Below, piece by piece: positions 33,780 to 41,009 of a stretch of 64,000 nt of DNA. The stretch is from the NCBI RefSeq assembly GCF_003034915.1, contig NZ_PZJX01000040.1, positions 62,001 to 126,000 on the forward strand. The letters run 5' to 3'. The DNA comes from Mesorhizobium helmanticense. Lineage in GTDB: Bacteria > Pseudomonadota > Alphaproteobacteria > Rhizobiales > Rhizobiaceae. The position numbers and the translations under genes are program-made. Position 1 is the stretch's first letter, and every line of letters starts with the position of its first letter. Below the pieces are notes generated by a model, which was not told the DNA's origin, did not search any database, and saw nothing but the letters and a program-made list of their open reading frames with translations.

Positions 33780-34661
33780 GTGCATACAGTTATGCCGGAA
33801 TGTGACACTCGGCCGAACGCCAGCAGCGCCTTGCTCGTCGGGCGGAATGTCGATGCCGTCATTAAAGGCGCATCTCTCGGCCGCATCGGCAACCTCGAAG
33901 TGCGGCTCGCCCGCAGCGAGGCTGAGATCGCCGCCGCCCAGGAGGTCCGTTACCGGGTATTCTATGACGAGCTCGGCGCCAGGAAGGATTTGTTCCAGGA
34001 CCGGCGCGATGCCGACCGCTTCGACCCGTTGTGCGATCATCTGCTCGTCTTCGACACCTCGCTCTCCGGTCCCGAGCACCGCCGCATTGTCGGCACCTAC
34101 CGCTTGCTGCGCCAGGAGATTGCGGCCGCCGCCGGCGGCTTCTACTCCGAGGGCGAATTCGAGCTGACCAAGCTCATCGCCCGCCATCCTGGACAGCGTT
34201 TCCTCGAACTCGGCCGCTCCTGCGTTTTGCCGGAATACCGCTCGAAGCGCACCATCGAGGCGCTTTGGCAAGGCATCTGGGCCTATATCAATCACTACGG
34301 GATCGGCGTGATGACCGGTTGTGCCTCGTTCCACGGCACCGTGCCGGCGGCGCATGCCGAAGCGCTGACCTATCTCGCCCATCACTGCCGCACGAACTCG
34401 GCCTGGGACGTGCGCGCGGTCGCCGGGCGCTATTGCTCCATGGATTTGATGCCGATCGAGGCGGTCAACGCCAAGGCCGCGATCGCGGCGATGCCGCCGC
34501 TGGTCAAGGGCTATCTGCGCGTCGGCGCGCGCATCGGCGACGGCTGCGTCATCGACCGCGAATTCTCGACGGTCGACGTCTTCGTGGTGATGCCGGTCAA
34601 GGAGATCGGCGCCCGCTACGTCAATTACTATGGCGGCGAAGCGCAGCGTTTCGCCGCCTGA
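33780..34661 (+). CDS. olsB: OlsB-type N-acyltransferase for ornithine lipid synthesis
   Basis: A 293-residue member of the hemolysin-like GNAT group to which rhizobial OlsB belongs; S. meliloti OlsB is of similar length. Motifs are VRYRVFYDELGA, FLELGRSCVLPEYRSKRTIEALWQG and GCASFHGT. OlsB adds a 3-hydroxy fatty acid to ornithine, giving lyso-ornithine lipid, a phosphorus-free membrane lipid made during phosphate starvation. The start is GTG 33780, with AAGGAGA at ideal spacing; ATG 33792 is too far. A candidate Pho box fits that physiology. The second enzyme, OlsA, is not next to it. Confidence 0.8.
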   Translation: MHTVMPECDTRPNASSALLVGRNVDAVIKGASLGRIGNLEVRLARSEAEIAAAQEVRYRVFYDELGARKDLFQDRRDADRFDPLCDHLLVFDTSLSGPEHRRIVGTYRLLRQEIAAAAGGFYSEGEFELTKLIARHPGQRFLELGRSCVLPEYRSKRTIEALWQGIWAYINHYGIGVMTGCASFHGTVPAAHAEALTYLAHHCRTNSAWDVRAVAGRYCSMDLMPIEAVNAKAAIAAMPPLVKGYLRVGARIGDGCVIDREFSTVDVFVVMPVKEIGARYVNYYGGEAQRFAA

Positions 34662-34670
34662 TCCTGTCAG

Positions 34671-34728
34671 TGGTGAGCAGTCGTTAGTGAGTAGTAGTGC
34701 AGCCTGTGACTACTCCCGCTCACTCCCT
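34671..34728. repeat. GTGAGTAGT-type repeat between olsB and the TRIC gene
   Basis: The segment holds repeated GTGAG/GTAGT words on the left and their inverse (CTACTCCCGCTCAC) on the right, an imperfect inverted repeat between two convergent genes. It may serve as terminator. A related repeat lies on the other side of the TRIC gene. Confidence 0.5.
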
Positions 34729-34733
34729 TCATT

Positions 34734-35372
34734 TCACGGAATGTCTTCCGGCCGCCGACCAGGACGGCTCTTGTAGGATGGAAAGGCCCAGCCGAACTTC
34801 AGCGCGCCGCCGCGCACCAGGAATGCCGCGGCGAAGCCGGCCAGGCCCGATGCGAGCGGCGGCAGTCCAGCGAGATCGCCAAGCGTAAACAGGGTCGCGC
34901 CCGCAAGGGCGGCAGTGACATAGATTTCAGGTCTCAGGAGCACCGACGGCTCACCGGCCAGCAGGTCGCGCAAGATGCCGCCGAACGTGGCGGTGAGCAC
35001 GCCGGTGACGACGGACACCACCGGCGAGCCGGTGATGGCCAGGCCTTTGGCGGCACCCATCACCGAAAACGCGGCGAGGCCGACGGCGTCGAGCCAGAGC
35101 AGCAATTTCCAGCGGGATTCGACACGGTGCGCCCCGAAGAAAACAAGCATCGCCACCACCGCGCAGATCAGCACATAACCGGAGTTGGCGATCCAGAAGA
35201 CCGGCAGATTGAGGATGACGTCACGAAACGTGCCGCCGCCGATACCGGTGACGCTGGCCAGGAACAGAAAGCCGATGATGTCGAGCTGCTTGCGCGAAGC
35301 GGCAAGCGCTCCGGTCGCCGCGAAGACGGCGACGCCGGCATAGTCGAGTAGCTCGATTGGATTCAAGGGCAT
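34734..35372 (-). CDS. TRIC/YadS-type (UPF0126) membrane protein
   Basis: A 212-residue protein with about seven hydrophobic helices in two repeats. The glycine-rich hallmark appears twice: GIGGGTFRDVIL near residue 45 and FGGILRDLLAGE near 130. Bacterial TRIC proteins form homotrimeric potassium-type cation channels; some relatives are described as glycine transporters. ATG 35372 opens directly with the first helix region. It stands alone between two repeat-rich spacers. Confidence 0.85.
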   Translation of the reverse strand: MPLNPIELLDYAGVAVFAATGALAASRKQLDIIGFLFLASVTGIGGGTFRDVILNLPVFWIANSGYVLICAVVAMLVFFGAHRVESRWKLLLWLDAVGLAAFSVMGAAKGLAITGSPVVSVVTGVLTATFGGILRDLLAGEPSVLLRPEIYVTAALAGATLFTLGDLAGLPPLASGLAGFAAAFLVRGGALKFGWAFPSYKSRPGRRPEDIP

Positions 35373-35381
35373 GAGGCAGTC

Positions 35382-35488
35382 GGCAGTAGGGATTAGGAGT
35401 TAGGGAGTATGAATAACACGAAGCCGCGCGATTGATACGACCGCCTTAATTTCCCTACTGCCTATTCCCTATTCCCCATTCCCCTACC
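35382..35488. repeat. Repeat-rich spacer between grpE and the TRIC gene
   Basis: An 11-base perfect inverted repeat (GGCAGTAGGGA at 35382-35392, TCCCTACTGCC at 35452-35462) is followed by short CTATTCCC-type direct repeats up to 35486. No coding frame fits. It may end the grpE transcript and is likely a dispersed intergenic repeat. Confidence 0.5.
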
Positions 35489-36124
35489 TTACGCATCTTT
35501 CTCAGCCTGCTCATTGACCGGGCCGGGCTCGACCGGGGCTTCAGCAGCCACATGCTTGGGACCGCCCTTGGCGACGCCGACCATGGCCGGCCGCAGCACC
35601 CGCTCGCCGATCGAATAGCCGGGCTGCACGACCTGGACCACCGTGTTGGCCGGCACTGCCGGATTGGGCACCTCGAACATCGCCTGGTGAAAATTCGGGT
35701 CGAACTTCTCGCCTTCCGGCTCGAGCTTCTTCACCCCATGCCGCTCCAGCGCCGACAGCATGGCGCGCTCGGTGATCTCGACGCCCTCGATCAGCGCCTT
35801 GAAGCCGGCATCGCCCGACGCCGCTGCCTCGGCTGGAATGGCGTCCAGCGCCCGGCGCAGATTGTCCGACACCGACAGCATGTCGCGGGCGAAATTGGCA
35901 ACCGCGTAAGCACGCGCGTCGTGAACGTCGCGCGCGGTGCGACGGCGCAGATTCTCCATCTCGGCCGCGGCGCGGAGCGCGCGGTCCTTCAGATCTTCGT
36001 TTTCCTTCATCAGCCGCACAAGCGCTTCATAGTCGCCGTCGACGCTGCCTTCCGCGCGCTCGGCGGCGGCTTCGGCCGCCTCGATATCCTCGGGCGCGCG
36101 TTCGTCTTTTGCCTGGTCGCTCAT
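35489..36124 (-). CDS. grpE: GrpE nucleotide exchange factor of DnaK
   Basis: A 211-residue cochaperone with an acidic N-terminus, a long coiled coil (about residues 35-90, including AEMENLRRRTARDV) and a C-terminal beta domain with GVKKLEPEGEKFDPNFHQAMFEVPN, VVQPGYSIGERVLRPAMVGVAKG. It releases ADP from DnaK. hrcA, which often precedes grpE in alphaproteobacteria, is not directly upstream here. Instead a divergent small gene lies there, and an RpoH-type promoter is visible 43 bases upstream. Confidence 0.94.
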   Translation of the reverse strand: MSDQAKDERAPEDIEAAEAAAERAEGSVDGDYEALVRLMKENEDLKDRALRAAAEMENLRRRTARDVHDARAYAVANFARDMLSVSDNLRRALDAIPAEAAASGDAGFKALIEGVEITERAMLSALERHGVKKLEPEGEKFDPNFHQAMFEVPNPAVPANTVVQVVQPGYSIGERVLRPAMVGVAKGGPKHVAAEAPVEPGPVNEQAEKDA

Positions 36125-36166
36125 CGCCGTTTCCCGTTATCTCGAATGGTATGGATTTTGTGCCCG

Positions 36167-36195
36167 ATATCGAGGTTTGGCGGCCAAAAATCAAG
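36167..36195 (-). promoter_or_regulatory. RpoH-type promoter of grpE
   Basis: On the minus strand CTTGAT (36195-36190) and CGATAT (36172-36167) are 17 bases apart, the same architecture as the hsp20 promoter. Transcription would start near 36160, giving a leader of about 36 bases. Confidence 0.55.
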
Positions 36196-36211
36196 GGGCA
36201 AGCGATACTGT

Positions 36212-36227
36212 GTGCCGCCGGCGGCAC
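36212..36227. promoter_or_regulatory. Perfect 16-bp palindrome in the grpE divergent region
   Basis: GTGCCGCCGGCGGCAC is fully symmetric. It lies 17 bases upstream of the grpE -35 and 135 bases from the divergent small gene. It could be an operator; no protein can be named. Confidence 0.35.
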
Positions 36228-36362
36228 TTTGTACGCAGCCAGCGCGGACTTTCGATTTTAATTCAAATTTTACTCTAACCGGCGGATTTGCTTGCGACGA
36301 TGCTGCGATAGGGGAACCTTTCCTGTGCTGGGGGAGTTTCGAAGCCGACACAGGATTTTGAG

Positions 36363-36596
36363 ATGACGACCCGCAATAACGCCGCCCGCGACAAGGGCGC
36401 CCCCAACAAGGGCGAAAGACGCGAAGGGCTCGAAGCCGACATCAGGCGCCAGTTCGGCACGGAGGCCACGACGCGCTTTCTGCGAACGTTGCCGGCATTC
36501 CGCACCGAGCTCGACATTCCCGATCGCTTCAAGGAACTGCTCGACCGTCTGGACGGCATCGAGGGCAGCTTGGCCACCGGTCAACGCAACCGATAG
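36363..36596 (+). CDS. Small basic protein with a NepR-like C-terminal helix
   Basis: A 77-residue protein. The N-terminal half is charged (RDKGAPNKGERREGLEADIRRQFG); the C-terminal half contains IPDRFKELLDRLDGIEGSL. The PDRF-x2-LL-x2-LD pattern recalls the second helix of NepR anti-sigma factors of the alphaproteobacterial general stress response. The usual partners (PhyR, EcfG) are not adjacent, so this is a motif-level suggestion. ATG 36363 has a weak TTTTGAG upstream. It is divergent from grpE. Confidence 0.55.
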   Translation: MTTRNNAARDKGAPNKGERREGLEADIRRQFGTEATTRFLRTLPAFRTELDIPDRFKELLDRLDGIEGSLATGQRNR

Positions 36597-36727
36597 GCGT
36601 GGCGATCCGGGGCTCGTTCGACTGAACCCGAGATGCCCTCATAATTGACAGTCGCGCGACATTTACGCACAGTAATTTTGCGTGATCTTTGTCTTGCGGC
36701 AGCGTCACGCGCCGCTTATGCTTCATA

Positions 36728-37750
36728 ATGAACATGATTTCCCCCGAAGCTGTGGCTAACAGCAAGCGTGCCTGGTTGAAGATTCTGGCGCGCTACAAGA
36801 AGCCCGACAGGCGTCGCAGCGCTGTTGAACTTGCCATCACCCTGATCCCTTTCGCCACGCTATGGGCGCTGTCCTCGGCTGCCTATTCCTATGGCCATTG
36901 GTGGGGCCTTCTCCTTATCCTTCCGGCGGCCGGCTTTCTGGTGCGGATCTTCATGATCCAGCACGATTGCGGCCACGGCTCTTTCTTTGCTAATCGCTAT
37001 GCCGACGACTGGATCGGCCGCGTTCTCGGCGTCTTGACGCTGACCCCCTATGACTGCTGGCGGCGCGCCCACGCCACCCATCACGCTACAGCCGGCAATC
37101 TCGACGAGCGCGGCATGGGCGACATCAAGACGTTGACCGTCGCCGAATACCGGCAGATGTCCTGGCGGGGCCGGCTTTCCTACCGTCTCTATCGTCATCC
37201 GCTGGTCATGTTCGGCCTTGGCCCCATATGGCTTTTCATCTTCGAACAGAGACTGCCGGTCGGCATGATGCGGAGCGGCCTGACACCATGGGTATCGTCC
37301 ATGGCCACCAACGCCGCTATTGCGTCCATCGCAGCCATCCTCATCTGGTTCGTCGGCCTCGGCGCCTTCCTGGTCGTCCACTTGCCGATCGTCGTCCTCG
37401 CCGGCTCGGCCGGCATCTGGTTATTCTACGTCCAGCACCAGTTCGAGGAGACCGAGTGGGCAAAGGATTCCGAATGGGAATTCCAGCATGCGGCCCTGCA
37501 CGGCTCGTCCTATTATGACCTGCCGCCGGTGCTGAACTGGTTCACCGGAAATATCGGCGTCCATCACGTCCATCACCTCTCCGCCAAAGTGCCGTGCTAC
37601 CGTCTTCAGGAGGTTCTCAGGGACTATCCGGAACTGCGCAAAATCGGCCGCGTTACGCTTCTCGACAGCCTGCGTTGCGTGAAGCTCGCGCTGTGGGACG
37701 AGAGCCGCAGCAAGCTGGTGTCATTCCGCGAAGCGCGCATGGCTGTCTAG
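36728..37750 (+). CDS. Membrane fatty acid desaturase
   Basis: A 340-residue di-iron desaturase. Three histidine boxes are intact: HDCGH (79-83), HATHH (115-119) and HHVHH (279-283). Helices cluster at about 34-75 and 205-245. The box spacing resembles bacterial acyl-lipid delta-12 type enzymes, so it probably adds a double bond to membrane acyl chains. ATG 36728 (MNMIS) is used; there is no good ribosome-binding site, and ATG 36734 is possible. A shared terminator hairpin follows. Confidence 0.87.
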   Translation: MNMISPEAVANSKRAWLKILARYKKPDRRRSAVELAITLIPFATLWALSSAAYSYGHWWGLLLILPAAGFLVRIFMIQHDCGHGSFFANRYADDWIGRVLGVLTLTPYDCWRRAHATHHATAGNLDERGMGDIKTLTVAEYRQMSWRGRLSYRLYRHPLVMFGLGPIWLFIFEQRLPVGMMRSGLTPWVSSMATNAAIASIAAILIWFVGLGAFLVVHLPIVVLAGSAGIWLFYVQHQFEETEWAKDSEWEFQHAALHGSSYYDLPPVLNWFTGNIGVHHVHHLSAKVPCYRLQEVLRDYPELRKIGRVTLLDSLRCVKLALWDESRSKLVSFREARMAV

Positions 37751-37760
37751 AACAGCAATA

Positions 37761-37785
37761 GCCGCCGCACCAAAGGTGCGGCGGC
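37761..37785. terminator. Bidirectional terminator hairpin
   Basis: Eleven-base perfect arms GCCGCCGCACC and GGTGCGGCGGC with an AAA loop lie between the convergent desaturase and DJ-1/PfpI genes, ten bases after the desaturase stop. There is no T run. Confidence 0.7.
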
Positions 37786-37796
37786 CGCTCCCCCTG

Positions 37797-38417
37797 CTAA
37801 GCCGCCTTGCGCTCGTCGCGCATAAGCGCCTTGCCGTCGCGGATCTCGGTACCGAGCACCTTCAGGCATTCGCGCATGAATGCCGCCAGGCCTGGCCAGC
37901 CCTTGGCCGACACCAGATTGCCGTCGACATGGGCGCCGGTCGGCGCGACGTCGATATAGATGCCGCCGGCCAGCGTGACCTCAGGCTCGCAATACTGAAG
38001 TGCGGCGACTTCCCTGCCACGCACGACGCCGTCGACCGCGATCAGGATCTGCACACCATGACAGATGGTGAAGATCGGCTTGCCGGTCTCGTGGAAGTGT
38101 CGCACCAGCGCCTGCACGCGCTTGTCGATGCGGATATATTCCGGGCCACGTCCGCCTGCCGCATAGACCGCATCGTAGTCGGCCGGGTTCACCTCGGCAA
38201 AAGTCTTGTTGAGGATGTAGTCGTGGCCGAGCTTTTCCGTATAAGTCTGGTGGCCCTCGAAGTCGTGCAGCGACGTCTTCAGTATGTCGCCCGCCTTCTT
38301 GTCGGGACACACGACATGCACCGTATGGCCAACCGCATGCATGGCCTGTTCAAAGACGAAAATCTCGTATTCCTCGCTGAACTCACCAACGAGCATCAAT
38401 ATCTTCTTGCCAGCCAT
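37797..38417 (-). CDS. DJ-1/PfpI superfamily protein
   Basis: A 206-residue protein of the class I glutamine-amidotransferase-like fold. The nucleophile elbow FTICHGVQ holds Cys119 and His120, and the conserved acidic residue is in GEFSEEYE (Glu15 region). YDAVYAAGGRGPEYIRID fits the PfpI/DJ-1 group. Members act as chaperones, deglycases or proteases; the role here is open. I chose ATG 38417 with GGAGGAACCGGGA upstream. It is preceded by a structured 196-bp spacer and the GMC gene on the same strand. Confidence 0.85.
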   Translation of the reverse strand: MAGKKILMLVGEFSEEYEIFVFEQAMHAVGHTVHVVCPDKKAGDILKTSLHDFEGHQTYTEKLGHDYILNKTFAEVNPADYDAVYAAGGRGPEYIRIDKRVQALVRHFHETGKPIFTICHGVQILIAVDGVVRGREVAALQYCEPEVTLAGGIYIDVAPTGAHVDGNLVSAKGWPGLAAFMRECLKVLGTEIRDGKALMRDERKAA

Positions 38418-38516
38418 TCCCGGTTCCTCCCTTGGTGGCCACATTTATTTCGGAGTGCGAACTAATAGACCTATCCTAAGGGCAAGAGGGCAAAAGGAAA
38501 AGCGTGAATCGCACAT

Positions 38517-38603
38517 TTGGTCCGACCAGATTGATTCGAGCACGCCGGTGCATCGACCTGACCCGCGCGCTCAGCGCGAAAACGGCGATCCTGGTCTGAC
38601 CAA
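38517..38603. repeat. Structured inverted repeat between DJ-1/PfpI and GMC genes
   Basis: Thirteen-base arms TTGGTCCGACCAG (38517-38529) and CTGGTCTGACCAA (38591-38603) pair with one mismatch. A smaller GCGCG/CGCGC dyad lies inside the loop near 38565-38578. It directly follows the GMC stop in the minus-strand transcript. It could be a terminator, a repeat element or an RNA. Confidence 0.4.
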
Positions 38604-38613
38604 CGCGGAATAA

Positions 38614-40221
38614 TCAGGCGACAGCCCTGATCATGGCCGCCGCCTTTTCAGCGATCATGATCGTCGGCGCATTGGTGTTGCCGCCAATCAGGGTCGGCAT
38701 CACCGATGCATCGACGACGCGCAACGCCCGCAACCCGCGCACCTGCAGTTGCGGGTTGACGACGGCCATGTCGTCGACGCCCATCTTGCAGGTGCCGGCC
38801 GGGTGATAGATCGTGTCGGCGCGGGCCCTGATATGCGCCATCAGTTCGGCATCACTGGAAACACCCGCGGTGTAGATTTCCTTGCTGCGGTATTTCGCCA
38901 GCGCCGGCGCCTCAAGGATGCCGCGCATCATCCTCACCCCCTTCAGCAGAAGGTTTGCGTCGCGCTCGTCCTGGAGGAAGCGCGGGTCGATGCGCGGCGA
39001 CGCCAGGGGATCGGCGCTCGATAGCCCGACCTCGCCGCGCGAATGGGGCCGAAGCACGCAGACATGGCAGGAGAAGCCATAGCCCATATGCAGCTTGCGG
39101 CCATGATCGTCGACGATGGCGATGCAGAAGTGCAATTGCAGGTCGGGTCGGTCGATCGCCGCATCGGATTTGAGGAAGGCTCCTCCTTCCGCGTACGGCG
39201 TGGCGATCATCCCGGTGCCGTTCTTGCGCCAGCGCAGCATATGCCCGATGAGGCCGGGCATGCCGCGCAGGCCGATGCCCATCAGATCTGTCTCCCTGGA
39301 CGTCCAGGCCATGATGAAATCGAGATGGTCCTGCAGATTCTTGCCGACGCCCGGCAATTCATGGAGGAGCGGAATGCCGTGCGCCGCCAACTCGACCGCC
39401 GGACCGATGCCGGACAGAAGCAACAACTGTGGCGAGCCGAAAGCGCCACCACAAAGGATGACCTCGCGCTTCGCCTCCGCGACGGTCTCCGTCTTCCCGA
39501 CACGGTAGCGCACGCCTGCGGCCCGCTTGCCCTCGAGTATGACCTTTGTTGCATGCGCGCCGGTGATGACGGTCAGGTTCGGCCGGTCCATCGCCGGATG
39601 CAGATAGGCGGCTGCGGCCGAGCAGCGCTCGCCATTGCGGCGCTCGCCCCAGAATTGCGTGACCTGATAGAGACCCACCCCTTCCTGCTCTGGTCCGTTG
39701 AAATCGTCGTTGCGGCGGATCTGACTCTCGCCGCAAGCCTCGACAAAGGCTTTTGAGATCGGGCGCGGCTCCTGCTGCTCGGCGACCCGCAACGGCCCGT
39801 CGCCGCCATGCAGTGCATCCGCGCCGCGCTGGTTGCCTTCGGCGCGCCGGAAATAAGGCAGCACCTCATCCCACGACCAGCCGTCGCAGCCGAGATCGGC
39901 CCATTCGTCATAGTCACCGCGGTGCCCGCGCGTGTAGAGCATGGCATTGATGGCGCTGGAACCTCCGAGCGCCTTGCCGCGTGGCTGATAGCCCTTGCGG
40001 CCGCCAAGCTCTTGCTGCGGCACCGTCTCGAAAGCCCAGTTGTTGATCTTCGGCCGCCCTGGAAGCAGCGCGATGATGCCCGCCGGCGCGCGGACGAGCA
40101 AATCCTTGCCCTCGCCGCCGGCTTCGATCAGGCAGACCGTTTTCGATGGATCCTCGGAAAGTCTTGCGGCAAGCGTGCAGCCGGCGGAGCCGCCGCCAGC
40201 GATGACATAGTCGTAGCGCAT
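38614..40221 (-). CDS. GMC-family FAD-dependent oxidoreductase (choline dehydrogenase-like)
   Basis: A 535-residue flavoprotein. The dinucleotide-binding motif YVIAGGGSAGCTLAARLSE and E34 region open the protein. GMC signatures are RGKALGGSSAINAMLYTRGH and CGGAFGSPQLLLLSGIGP. The C-terminal catalytic HPAGTCKMG carries the active-site His. Members oxidise alcohols such as choline, or long-chain or aromatic alcohols; the betaine genes are not nearby, so BetA is not assigned. ATG 40221 follows GGGAGGAGAAG. Confidence 0.88.
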   Translation of the reverse strand: MRYDYVIAGGGSAGCTLAARLSEDPSKTVCLIEAGGEGKDLLVRAPAGIIALLPGRPKINNWAFETVPQQELGGRKGYQPRGKALGGSSAINAMLYTRGHRGDYDEWADLGCDGWSWDEVLPYFRRAEGNQRGADALHGGDGPLRVAEQQEPRPISKAFVEACGESQIRRNDDFNGPEQEGVGLYQVTQFWGERRNGERCSAAAAYLHPAMDRPNLTVITGAHATKVILEGKRAAGVRYRVGKTETVAEAKREVILCGGAFGSPQLLLLSGIGPAVELAAHGIPLLHELPGVGKNLQDHLDFIMAWTSRETDLMGIGLRGMPGLIGHMLRWRKNGTGMIATPYAEGGAFLKSDAAIDRPDLQLHFCIAIVDDHGRKLHMGYGFSCHVCVLRPHSRGEVGLSSADPLASPRIDPRFLQDERDANLLLKGVRMMRGILEAPALAKYRSKEIYTAGVSSDAELMAHIRARADTIYHPAGTCKMGVDDMAVVNPQLQVRGLRALRVVDASVMPTLIGGNTNAPTIMIAEKAAAMIRAVA

Positions 40222-40310
40222 CTTCTCCTCCCGGCGGATGTTTCCGTCCGTCTCGCCAGAGAAGGCTTGCTTTGCAGGCGTTGTAAAGACGTTGGCGAGT
40301 TGCCGCGGCG

Positions 40311-40841
40311 TTAGCCGGCTCGCTCTCGCCGCCAGGAATATTTTGGACCTTTGGCCTCCGACTTCGTGGTCGGCTGATAATACAGCGAAAGTCCGCCGGT
40401 GCGGCCTTCCTCGAGCCGTTTCAAAAGCACCGGGTTCGACACTTCGAACTCGTCGAAGCCGAGACGCAGCATATGCGGAAGCTGGTCGACCAGTACCTGC
40501 CCGGTGGCGCGTATTGCGCCCTCGAAATGATGGCGGCTGCGCAGCAGTTCGCCCTTGGAGAAGGAGCGGCCGTCATTGAACGCCGGGAAGGCCAGCGCCA
40601 CCAGCGACAGCTGGTCGAGCAGGCCGGCGATCTTTTCAAGCTGGTCTCCAGGTTGAAGCTCAACGCCGAGGCGCTCCTTGGCCGAGCGGCGCACCTCCGG
40701 GTCCAGCCCGAGGAACGTTTGCAGCGGCAGGATGAAGCGTCCATTGCCGGTGAGCGCTTCGGCGCTTTCGGCATGGACCCACTCGTCCTCCCGGAAACCT
40801 TGCGGGGTCCAGAGGCGGGTCTCCGATGTCTGTGCGGTCAT
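40311..40841 (-). CDS. DUF934 protein of the sulfur assimilation cluster
   Basis: A 176-residue DUF934 protein. The family core is visible in LALAFPAFNDGRSFSKGELLRSRHHFEGAIRATGQVLVDQLPHMLRLGFDEFEV. DUF934 genes usually follow cysI and cysH, and their exact biochemical role in sulfite reduction is not established. I use ATG 40841 with AGGA seven bases upstream; a TTG precedes it. A 117-bp palindromic repeat separates it from cysH, so its level may differ from the upstream genes. Confidence 0.88.
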   Translation of the reverse strand: MTAQTSETRLWTPQGFREDEWVHAESAEALTGNGRFILPLQTFLGLDPEVRRSAKERLGVELQPGDQLEKIAGLLDQLSLVALAFPAFNDGRSFSKGELLRSRHHFEGAIRATGQVLVDQLPHMLRLGFDEFEVSNPVLLKRLEEGRTGGLSLYYQPTTKSEAKGPKYSWRRERAG

Positions 40842-40881
40842 CAAAAATTCCTAAACTCAAAGAACCGGAGGGTGTGTTTAG

Positions 40882-40998
40882 ATTCAGGTCAGGCCGAGCC
40901 GAAAGTGGTGGCTTCCGAGAACCGGAGCGAAGCGTACTTAAGTACGTGAGCACCGGAAGCGCAGGAAGCCGCCATTTGCAGGCCGGCCTCACCTGAAT
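40882..40998. repeat. 117-bp imperfect palindromic intergenic element
   Basis: Outer arms ATTCAGGT (40882) and ACCTGAAT (40991-40998) bracket a nearly complete long inverted repeat. The perfectly symmetric centre is CGTACTTAAGTACG (40933-40946). The arms of about 58 bases match with scattered mismatches (shared words include GGCTTCC and CCGGAGC/GCACCGG). The form resembles RIME-type rhizobial intergenic elements; I cannot confirm family membership. It is transcribed inside the cys operon. Confidence 0.7.
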
Positions 40999-41009
40999 AT
41001 CAACATACC

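Noticed and set aside
38614..40221. Calling the GMC gene betA (choline dehydrogenase)
   Set aside because: No betB, betI or choline transporter nearby, and the GMC family is too broad to fix the substrate from motifs.
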